Assembly (NCBI GenBank): GCA_001563885.1
Contig: LKMM01000201.1
Location: 1 to 5,098, forward strand
Source of the DNA: Natrialbaceae archaeon B1-Br10_E2g27
GTDB lineage: Archaea > Halobacteriota > Halobacteria > Halobacteriales > Natrialbaceae
Reading direction: 5' to 3'
Length of the DNA: 5,098 bases
Shown: positions 1-5,098 of the stretch, in pieces
Layout: each line of letters starts with the position of its first letter
How positions within the stretch are numbered: position 1 is the stretch's first letter
The notes under the pieces: generated by a model
Told to the model about the DNA's origin: nothing
What the model saw: the letters and a program-made list of their open reading frames with translations, nothing else
The model's database searches: none
Position numbers and translations under genes: made by a program

Positions 1-90
1 ATCGTCGACAACCACGATCAACTCGATTCGGTCCTCGAGGAGATCGGCGAGGATCCCGATGCGATCACCGTCGAGCGACAGGACCCGTAA
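1..90 (+). CDS. C-terminal end of an unidentified upstream protein (partial)
   Basis: Frame 1 is open from the window edge to a TAA at 88-90 and gives 29 residues, ending AITVERQDP. Codon use (mostly G or C in third position) and the acidic composition match the downstream genes, so this is probably the true end of a gene cut by the window. The piece resembles an amphipathic helix (about DQLDSVLEEIGED) followed by a short strand (AITVER). That would suit the end of a small alpha/beta domain such as an ACT- or Lrp-like fold, but this is a guess. The usual gene before pstC is pstS, and this tail has no feature I recognise from PstS. Only 34 bases separate it from pstC and no clear promoter lies between them, so the two are probably co-transcribed. 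The function is unknown. Confidence 0.6.
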   Translation: MVDNHDQLDSVLEEIGEDPDAITVERQDP

Positions 91-124
91 ACCGGCCGAC
101 TGAACACGCTTTCATTTCAGAATT

Positions 125-1198
125 ATGAGCACAGAACCACAATCGGGATCGGGGATTTCCGGCGATGATAGCCTCGAAGACGCCCACGAAAAGAACAAAC
201 GCGTCCGACGAGTGCTCTTTGGCTGTGCGACGGTCACCGTCGTGACGACCGTTGCGATCTTCCTGGTCCTGTTTGACAACGCAGCCAGCTACTTTTTCGG
301 TGCTCGGATCAGCGAGATGATCGCGGGCGGAGGAATCGAGCGAACGGTGACCTTCACCGAGTTCTTCACCGGAACCCGGTGGGCACCCGACCACTCGACG
401 CCCGCCCACGGCGTCCTCCCGATCGTCTGGGGGACGCTCGCGATCACGATCGGTGCCGGCCTCGTCTCGATCCCGATCGGGACGGCCACGGCGCTGTATC
501 TCTCCGAGTACGCGAACACAGAGACACGAAACAAACTCAAACCGCTGCTCGAGGTGCTCGCGGGCATCCCGACCATCGTTTATGGCTACTTTGCGGTCTC
601 GTTTCTCACCCCCGTGGTGGTGGGCGGGATCGCCTCGAATATCATCAACCCGACCGGGGCCTGGCTCGAGTCGGTGAGCTTTCTCGCACCGTTCGTCATC
701 GAGCCGGTTGCGGAGTGGATGATGGGCGTCCGGGTTGGCCGGTACAGCCTGCTCGCGGGAATCCTCGTCGTCGGGACGATGACGATCCCGATGGTCTCCT
801 CGATCAGCGAAGACGCCATGCAGGCGGTGCCAGACGACCTTCGAAACGGCGCGTACGCGCTGGGCGCAACGAAGTACCAGGTCTCGCTTCGAATCGTCCT
901 TCCCGCCGCGGTGTCGGGCATTTTCGCCTCCTACATCCTCGCGCTCTCGCGGGCGATCGGCGAGACGATGGCGGTTACCCTCGCTGCGGGCTTCAACGCG
1001 AACCTCACCGCGAACCCGTTCGACGAGATCATGACGATGACGGCGTATCTCGTCTCGATGGCTCGAGGGACGAGCGCGGTCGGCACCGTCGAGTACCAGA
1101 GTCTGTTCGCTGTCGGCCTACTCCTGTTCCTGATGACACTCTCGATGAACCTACTCAACGACCGGATGAAACGCCGATTCCAGGAGGAGTACCGATGA
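125..1198 (+). CDS. pstC: Phosphate ABC transporter permease PstC
   Basis: This is one of the two channel-forming subunits of the high-affinity phosphate importer PstSCAB in the cell membrane. The 357-residue protein starts with a hydrophilic, acidic cytoplasmic tail of about 28 residues, then a first membrane helix (about 33-50). A long extracytoplasmic stretch (about 51-95) follows, then the binding-protein-dependent permease domain (about 97-345) with hydrophobic segments near 98-125, 149-170, 207-226, 262-287 and 326-344. The conserved PstC/PstA-type segment GIPTIVYGYFA is at 147-157. The EAA coupling loop, which docks on the ATPase, is at about 229-262 with the core YALGAT at 244-249 and VLP at 258-260. 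It is somewhat longer than bacterial PstC (about 320 residues), mainly from the N-terminal tail and a loop at about 170-205. The ATG at 125 is the only plausible start because an in-frame TGA lies at 101-103. No GGAGG precedes it. The last codons overlap the pstA start (ATGA). PstC is distinguished from PstA by gene order and by the extended N-terminal region. Confidence 0.95.
   Translation: MSTEPQSGSGISGDDSLEDAHEKNKRVRRVLFGCATVTVVTTVAIFLVLFDNAASYFFGARISEMIAGGGIERTVTFTEFFTGTRWAPDHSTPAHGVLPIVWGTLAITIGAGLVSIPIGTATALYLSEYANTETRNKLKPLLEVLAGIPTIVYGYFAVSFLTPVVVGGIASNIINPTGAWLESVSFLAPFVIEPVAEWMMGVRVGRYSLLAGILVVGTMTIPMVSSISEDAMQAVPDDLRNGAYALGATKYQVSLRIVLPAAVSGIFASYILALSRAIGETMAVTLAAGFNANLTANPFDEIMTMTAYLVSMARGTSAVGTVEYQSLFAVGLLLFLMTLSMNLLNDRMKRRFQEEYR
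1183..1187 (+). promoter_or_regulatory. Ribosome binding site for pstA
   Basis: GGAGG inside the last codons of pstC ends 7 bases before the ATG at 1195. It matches the archaeal anti-Shine-Dalgarno CCUCC. Together with the ATGA stop/start overlap it fixes the pstA start, even though the same frame stays open far upstream to 379. Confidence 0.85.
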
Positions 1199-2109
1199 GC
1201 ACCCAACGCGGCGACCTCTTCGCCGACATCGACCTGGGTCGCGAGAAGCTGATCAACCGGCTCTTCCACGGCCTGCTCGTCGCCGCCTCGCTGTTCGGGC
1301 TGGTCATCCTGGTCCTGTTGATCGCCGACGTGATCTGGGAGTCCTATCAGGGGTTGACGACGTTCAACATCGATCCCGTCCAGTTTCTGACCGAGCCGTC
1401 GTCCTCGCGGGCCGAACGCGCCGGCTTCGGGGCATCGATCGTCGCCTCGCTGTGGTTGATGGCGCTGACGGCCGTCCTGGCGTTCGCTATCGCCGTCGGC
1501 TGTGCGATCTACCTGGTCGAATACGCACCCGAAACCCGGACCACCCGGCTCATCGAGGCGAATTTAGCGAACCTCGCGGGCGTCCCCTCGATCGTCTACG
1601 GACTACTCGTGCTCGCGCTGATCGTCAACGACGCCGGCCTCGGCTCCGTGATCTTAGCTGGCGCGATCGCACTGGCGCTGCTCATCGTCCCCATCATCAT
1701 CGTCGCCTCGATCGAGGCGATCCGAGCCGTGCCGAGCAGCGTTCGTGACGGCTCCTACGCGATGGGCGCGACCACGTGGCAGACCGTCCGCCAGGTCGTC
1801 TTGCCGCAAGCGATGCCGGGTATCCTCACCGGGACGATCCTGGCGCTCGCCCGCGCGATCGGCGAGACGGCACCGCTGATCATGGTCGGTACCATGCTCC
1901 ACGCCACGCGCTATCCGTCGGGGCCGCTCTCGTCGTTTAGCGCGATGCCGACCCAGATCTACAACTGGACCTACCAGGCCGACCGGATGTTCAACGGGCT
2001 GGCGGCACTCGGTATCGTCGTCTTGCTCGTCTTCCTGGTCGTGATGTACGCCCTTGCTGGCTACCTGCGAAAGAAGTACGAAACGGAGGGTTCGATCACC
2101 AATGTCTAG
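1195..2109 (+). CDS. pstA: Phosphate ABC transporter permease PstA
   Basis: This is the second channel subunit of the phosphate importer, pairing with PstC in the membrane. The protein has 304 residues, close to the usual PstA length. It has a short acidic cytoplasmic start and a first membrane helix at about 24-46. An external loop follows, then the permease domain from about 78 with hydrophobic segments near 79-106, 130-145, 149-170, 207-232 and 269-290. The family segment GVPSIVYGLL is at 129-138. The EAA loop is at about 172-206, with YAMGAT at 188-193 and VLP at 202-204. The frame is open from 379 through pstC, but that upstream translation is arginine- and proline-rich and is a shadow of pstC. 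The ATG at 1195 has a perfect GGAGG and a 4-base overlap with the pstC stop, which marks it as the real start. The end overlaps pstB by 8 bases. No CTCGAG site occurs in this gene although its neighbours have several. Confidence 0.95.
   Translation: MSTQRGDLFADIDLGREKLINRLFHGLLVAASLFGLVILVLLIADVIWESYQGLTTFNIDPVQFLTEPSSSRAERAGFGASIVASLWLMALTAVLAFAIAVGCAIYLVEYAPETRTTRLIEANLANLAGVPSIVYGLLVLALIVNDAGLGSVILAGAIALALLIVPIIIVASIEAIRAVPSSVRDGSYAMGATTWQTVRQVVLPQAMPGILTGTILALARAIGETAPLIMVGTMLHATRYPSGPLSSFSAMPTQIYNWTYQADRMFNGLAALGIVVLLVFLVVMYALAGYLRKKYETEGSITNV
2085..2089 (+). promoter_or_regulatory. Ribosome binding site for pstB
   Basis: GGAGG near the end of pstA lies 12 bases before the ATG at 2102. 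The spacing is slightly long, but it is the only good match and it supports 2102 over an in-frame TTG at 2054 lying deeper in pstA. Confidence 0.65.
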
Positions 2110-2971
2110 CAACACGACAGACACCTCAAACGAGACTGAATCGACGACCGACGAATCGAGTACGCTCATCGAGACGGAGGTCTCGGTCGACTCCCAGCGG
2201 AGTCAGACCCCGACCGAGACCGTCGTCAGCGCCACGAACCTCTCTGTCAGCTACGGCGAGCAACGGGCGCTGTCGGACGTCTCGATCGAAATTCCAGAAA
2301 ACAAGGTGACGGCGATTATCGGTCCTTCGGGCTGTGGGAAGTCGACGTTCCTGCGCTCGATCAATCGGATGAACGACCGCATTCCGTCGTGTTCGGTCGA
2401 CGGCGAACTCAGGTTCAAGGGAACGAACGTCTACGCCGACCACGTCGATCCCGTCGCCTTGCGCCGCACGATCGGCCAGGTCTTCCAGGCACCCAACCCC
2501 TTCCCCAAGAGCATCTACGACAACGTCGCCTACGGCCTCCGCATCCAGGGGAAAGCCGACGATGTCGACCTCGACGAGGCAGTCGAGCGCGCACTGCGCG
2601 GGGCGGCGCTCTGGGACGAAGTCGACGGACAACTCGAGGAGTCGGGACTGGACCTTTCCGGCGGGCAACAGCAGCGACTCTGTATCGCTCGAGCGATCGC
2701 TCCCGACCCCGAGGTGATCCTGATGGACGAGCCGACCTCGGCGTTAGATCCCGTTGCTGCCTCGAAGATCGAAGATCTGATCGACGAACTGGTCTCTGAG
2801 TACACCGTTATCATCGTCACCCACAACATGCAACAGGCGGCCCGCATTTCGGATAAGACGGCTGTCTTTCTCACCGGCGGCGAACTCGTCGAGTTCGACG
2901 ATACGGCGACGGTCTTCGAAAACCCCGCCGATAGCCGGGTCGAAGACTACATCACCGGAAAGTTCGGCTAA
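2102..2971 (+). CDS. pstB: Phosphate ABC transporter ATP-binding protein PstB
   Basis: This is the cytoplasmic ATPase that drives phosphate import through PstC/PstA. The 289 residues contain every expected ABC motif. The Walker A GPSGCGKS is at 74-81. The Q-loop is at Q129 within the PstB-typical FQAPNPFPKSIYDN. The signature LSGGQQQR is at 185-192, the Walker B VILMDEP at 205-211, the D-loop SALD at 213-216 and the switch histidine H241 in THNMQQA. The PNPFP segment and the C-terminal EDYITGKFG are diagnostic of PstB rather than another ABC ATPase. Residues 1-40 form an extension beyond the bacterial length (about 257). Half of these residues are Ser or Thr and nine are acidic, so the extension is probably disordered. 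The start at 2102 is favoured by the GGAGG and the 8-base overlap with pstA. The next gene begins 2 bases after the stop, consistent with one transcript. Confidence 0.96.
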   Translation: MSSNTTDTSNETESTTDESSTLIETEVSVDSQRSQTPTETVVSATNLSVSYGEQRALSDVSIEIPENKVTAIIGPSGCGKSTFLRSINRMNDRIPSCSVDGELRFKGTNVYADHVDPVALRRTIGQVFQAPNPFPKSIYDNVAYGLRIQGKADDVDLDEAVERALRGAALWDEVDGQLEESGLDLSGGQQQRLCIARAIAPDPEVILMDEPTSALDPVAASKIEDLIDELVSEYTVIIVTHNMQQAARISDKTAVFLTGGELVEFDDTATVFENPADSRVEDYITGKFG

Positions 2972-2973
2972 CC

Positions 2974-3642
2974 ATGTCACGAACCGCCTACCAAAAACAG
3001 CTGTACGAACTGCGCGAGGCCGTCCTCGAGATGAGCGACGTCGTCTGCGGACGCCTACGCCGGGCGCTCGAGGCCTACGAAACCGGCGACGACGCCCTCG
3101 CCGAAGCCATAATCGAAGGCGACAGCGAGATCAACCGGCTCTATCTCGACCTCGAGGGGGAGTGTATCGACCTGTTTGCCCTCCAGCAGCCGGTCGCCGG
3201 CGACCTCCGATTTATTGCCTCGTCGTTTAAGATCATCACCGATCTCGAGCGGGTCGGTGACCTCGCAGTGAACGTCGCGGAGTATGCCCTCGAAGCCGAC
3301 GATGTCGCCGGCGATCGGTACCCCGAGGTCGACGTCGGCGATATTGGAGCACAGACTGTCGAGATGGTCGAGGCGGCCATGTTGGCCTACGCGACCGACG
3401 ACGTACAGGCGACCTACGAGGTTGCCGAACGCGACGACGAGATCGACAGACGGTGTGAACGGGCGAGTCGCGCCGTCGTCTACGACCTCGTCGAACGCGA
3501 GGCGACCGACGAGGCGGTGTTCGAAGACGTCTCGCGTTCGCTGTTGACGATCCGTGATCTCGAGCGTGTCGGCGATCACGCGGTCAACATCGTCGCACGC
3601 ACGCTCTATATGGTCGATAACAACGAGGAGTTGATCTACTGA
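2974..3642 (+). CDS. phoU: Phosphate transport regulator PhoU
   Basis: PhoU is a cytoplasmic helical protein that signals phosphate sufficiency and restrains the Pst transporter. The 222 residues match the usual PhoU length and form two tandem three-helix PhoU domains (about 8-106 and 123-213). Each ends in the family metal-binding motif: DLERVGDLAVNVAEYA at 90-105 and DLERVGDHAVNIVA at 195-208. In structurally studied PhoU proteins these Glu/Asp clusters bind iron or zinc, and both copies look intact here (E92/D96 and E197/D201). The protein ends shortly after YMVDNNEE, in the position of the usual PhoU C-terminus. The ATG at 2974 lies 2 bases after the pstB stop and has only a weak GGAAAG upstream, so translation probably depends on ribosomes arriving from pstB. 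In bacteria PhoU also acts through the PhoR kinase. No such partner is visible here. Confidence 0.93.
   Translation: MSRTAYQKQLYELREAVLEMSDVVCGRLRRALEAYETGDDALAEAIIEGDSEINRLYLDLEGECIDLFALQQPVAGDLRFIASSFKIITDLERVGDLAVNVAEYALEADDVAGDRYPEVDVGDIGAQTVEMVEAAMLAYATDDVQATYEVAERDDEIDRRCERASRAVVYDLVEREATDEAVFEDVSRSLLTIRDLERVGDHAVNIVARTLYMVDNNEELIY
3625..3630 (+). promoter_or_regulatory. Ribosome binding site for the AbrB-PhoU gene
   Basis: GAGGAG in the last codons of phoU lies 11 bases before the ATG at 3642. The stop and start share one base (TGATG), so this site probably serves re-initiation by ribosomes finishing phoU. Confidence 0.6.
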
Positions 3643-4664
3643 TGAGCCAGGAGGCCACCGCCGGCGACCCGATCGAACGAAAGGTCCAACTCGCCGGCAA
3701 CTCGACGTACGTCGTCTCCCTACCCAAACCCTGGGCGCTCGAGCAAGGACTCGAGTCTGGGTCGTCGATGTATCTCTACCCCCACGAGGATCGGCTGGTG
3801 GCCGCAACGGAGACGGTTTCGACACACAAGCGGTGTGTCGAGATTGCTGTGACCGACCGTTCGGAGTCGTCACTCGCCCGAACCGTCGAGGCGGCCTATC
3901 TGATCGGCTGTGACCGACTCGCCGTGACCGGACTCGAGACCGCCGACCCCTCGGTGCGACGGACGATCGAACGTACCGTCAGTGGCTTCGTCGGCGTCGC
4001 GATCGACAGCGACGATGGCGATCGGATAACGATCACCGACGTCCTCGACACCAGTGACGTCTCGCTTCCCCAGACGGTCGCCCAGGCTCGACAGCTCGTC
4101 CTCGAACTGTACGCCGACGCCATCGAGGCCTATGTCACAGGCGACACTGACCGAAGCCGACGAGCAACGGATCGACTCGAGGACCTAAACCGACTGGTGT
4201 CGTTTGTCGCCCGAGGCACCCACCGTGGGCTCTCCGAGGTCACCGAACTCGACCGCCTGGGGACCGACCGACTCGAGGCCTTCCAGAGCTACCGCATTAT
4301 GATGGCTCTCGAACATCTCGCCAGCCACGCCGTCGACATCGCTCGACTGTCACTCGAGGGTGCCACCCTGCCGGCCGACTCTCTCGGTGACCGTTTCGAG
4401 TCCGTTGGGGACGACGCCCGGACGCTCCTCGAGTGTGCGCTTTCCGGCGAGACCAAACAGGTCTACGAGGAGCGTCCGACCGTCCTGGAGGCGATCGACG
4501 ACCTCGGCCGACACGCGACGGACGTCTCAGAGCCGACGGCTGCGATAGCGATCGATCGACTTCGGCGGACGGTTGCTCTCCTCGAAACCATCGCGGATAT
4601 CCAGACTCAGTCGGCACTCGCCGACTCGTACCGACGCCCGTCTACTCGAGACGGCGACCGTTAA
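3642..4664 (+). CDS. AbrB/SpoVT-type DNA-binding and PhoU-domain phosphate regulator
   Basis: This is a 340-residue archaeal-type regulator of phosphate uptake. Residues about 12-55 resemble the swapped-hairpin AbrB/MazE/SpoVT DNA-binding domain, with the signature VQLAGNSTYVVSLPKPWA at 15-32 followed by GLESGSSMYLYPHEDRLV. A linker domain (about 63-135) has alternating strands and helices, and the rest is helical and PhoU-like. One PhoU domain runs from about 144 to 238, with LEHLASHAVDIA at 223-234 in the place of the LERVGDHAVNIV of the neighbouring PhoU. A second, weaker one lies at about 245-325. The key aspartate of the metal motif is Ser228 and the last domain has no clear motif, so metal binding may be reduced or lost. 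Proteins of this architecture are annotated as phosphate uptake regulators. DNA binding and autoregulation of the pst operon are inferred here. The start shares one base with the phoU stop, which indicates coupling. It is the last gene before a likely new promoter. Confidence 0.88.
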   Translation: MSQEATAGDPIERKVQLAGNSTYVVSLPKPWALEQGLESGSSMYLYPHEDRLVAATETVSTHKRCVEIAVTDRSESSLARTVEAAYLIGCDRLAVTGLETADPSVRRTIERTVSGFVGVAIDSDDGDRITITDVLDTSDVSLPQTVAQARQLVLELYADAIEAYVTGDTDRSRRATDRLEDLNRLVSFVARGTHRGLSEVTELDRLGTDRLEAFQSYRIMMALEHLASHAVDIARLSLEGATLPADSLGDRFESVGDDARTLLECALSGETKQVYEERPTVLEAIDDLGRHATDVSEPTAAIAIDRLRRTVALLETIADIQTQSALADSYRRPSTRDGDR

Positions 4665-4667
4665 TAT
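4661..4667 (+). promoter_or_regulatory. Candidate TATA box for the ArsC-like gene
   Basis: TTAATAT spans the TAA stop (4662-4664) of the preceding gene and is the only AT-rich run in the region. Its centre lies about 26 bases upstream of the ATG at 4690, which is the distance expected for a leaderless haloarchaeal transcript starting at or next to the ATG. No Shine-Dalgarno sequence occurs in 4665-4689, which supports leaderless initiation. No clear BRE is seen upstream, so this is a positional inference. Confidence 0.55.
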
Positions 4668-4689
4668 CGACCCAGACCAACCCAACGTC

Positions 4690-5098
4690 ATGTCCACAAC
4701 ACTCAGTTTCGTTTGCGTACAGAACGCCGGCCGAAGCCAGATGGCGACCGCATTTGCAAAACGCCTTCGAGAGCAACGGGGCCTCGAGAACGTCGAGATC
4801 AAAACCGGTGGCACCGATCCTGCCGACGAGGTCCACCCGGTCGTCGCCGAGGCGATGGCGGAAGTCGGTATCGATCTCGCAGGTCACAACCCTCGAGCGA
4901 TCTCCCGGGACGAACTTGTCGACTCCGATATCGTGCTCACGATGGGCTGTTCGGCCGAGGGGATCTGTCCTGCGACGTGGCGCGGTGACGCCCGCGATTG
5001 GGACCTGACCGACCCCCACGGGCGGCCACTCGAGGAGGTTCGGGTGATTAGAGCGGAGATCGAACGCCGGGTCGAAGCGTTGTTCGACGAACTCGAGG
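4690..5098 (+). CDS. Low-molecular-weight phosphatase / arsenate reductase (ArsC) family protein, 3' end cut
   Basis: This is a cytoplasmic enzyme of the LMW protein tyrosine phosphatase fold, which includes the arsenate reductases that convert arsenate to arsenite. The window holds 136 residues, nearly the full family length, and runs off the end without a stop. The phosphate-binding loop CVQNAGRS is at 9-16 (nucleophile C9, R15, the CX5RS pattern, with the Asn seen in ArsC proteins). The general-acid aspartate is probably D108 in WDLTDPHG (104-111). Two more cysteines, C87 and C93 in MGCSAEGICP, sit where thioredoxin-coupled ArsC enzymes carry their redox pair, favouring arsenate reductase over tyrosine phosphatase. 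The end (EVRVIRAEIERRVEALFDELE) is the usual C-terminal helix. It starts 25 bases after the preceding gene with no Shine-Dalgarno and a TATA-like box, so it may be transcribed separately. It lies beside the phosphate importer, the usual entry route for arsenate. Its true substrate is not shown by sequence. Confidence 0.85.
   Translation, partial: MSTTLSFVCVQNAGRSQMATAFAKRLREQRGLENVEIKTGGTDPADEVHPVVAEAMAEVGIDLAGHNPRAISRDELVDSDIVLTMGCSAEGICPATWRGDARDWDLTDPHGRPLEEVRVIRAEIERRVEALFDELE

Noticed and set aside
100..120. Inverted repeat CTGAA-N11-TTCAG before pstC as a possible operator
   Set aside because: The arms are only 5 bases with an 11-base spacer. In a gap of this size such a match is likely by chance, and it does not extend.
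379..1194. Long open frame upstream of pstA that would make a 576-residue protein
   Set aside because: The translation before 1195 is rich in Arg, Pro, Asp and Gly with no hydrophobic segments, as expected from a shifted reading of GC-rich pstC. The pstA start at 1195 has GGAGG and the ATGA overlap.
2054..2101. Earlier TTG start for pstB adding 16 residues
   Set aside because: The added residues are Arg/Lys-rich and lie in pstA sequence. The ATG at 2102 has an upstream GGAGG and begins the acidic tail typical of haloarchaeal proteins.
3055..3873. 272-residue open frame on the - strand opposite phoU and the start of the AbrB-PhoU gene
   Set aside because: It spans the phoU/AbrB-PhoU junction, is Arg/Val/Asp-rich with no recognisable domain, and lies antisense to two well-supported genes. 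Long antisense frames are common at this GC content.
4433..5008. 191-residue + strand open frame covering the end of AbrB-PhoU and much of the ArsC-like gene
   Set aside because: It has a Ser/Arg/Pro/Thr-rich shadow composition and crosses two genes in the wrong frame. The ArsC-like frame from 4690 has clear catalytic motifs.

Overview
The window reads as haloarchaeal chromosome. It is GC-rich (roughly 60% or more by eye), with strongly acidic predicted proteins, very tight gene packing, GGAGG-type ribosome binding sites inside operons and a leaderless-type promoter at the last gene. The hexamer CTCGAG is very frequent. All genes lie on the + strand, and no RNA gene, mobile element, CRISPR array or long repeat was seen.

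Layout: (1) 1-90 is the C-terminal tail of an unidentified upstream gene. (2) 125-4664 is a near-continuous phosphate-uptake operon. It comprises pstC (125-1198), pstA (1195-2109), pstB (2102-2971), phoU (2974-3642) and a second PhoU-type gene with an N-terminal AbrB/SpoVT-like DNA-binding domain (3642-4664). Adjacent genes overlap by 4 and 8 bases, are separated by 2 bases, and overlap by 1 base, so translational coupling is likely. (3) 4690 to the window end is a nearly complete low-molecular-weight phosphatase / arsenate reductase (ArsC) family gene. It probably has its own TATA box, which sits across the stop codon of the preceding gene.

How the genes work together: PstC and PstA form the membrane channel and PstB powers it with ATP. 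PhoU is expected to restrain the transporter when phosphate is plentiful. The AbrB-PhoU protein is a candidate transcriptional arm of the same sensing circuit, because it joins a DNA-binding domain to PhoU helices that have lost much of the metal-binding motif. The ArsC-like enzyme may handle arsenate, which enters cells through phosphate transporters. The substrate-binding protein PstS is not recognisable here and should lie upstream or elsewhere.

The pst-phoU cluster is a well-known system. The points most worth a second look are the degenerate AbrB-PhoU regulator, the adjacent ArsC-like gene with its own promoter, and the unidentified gene directly upstream of pstC.
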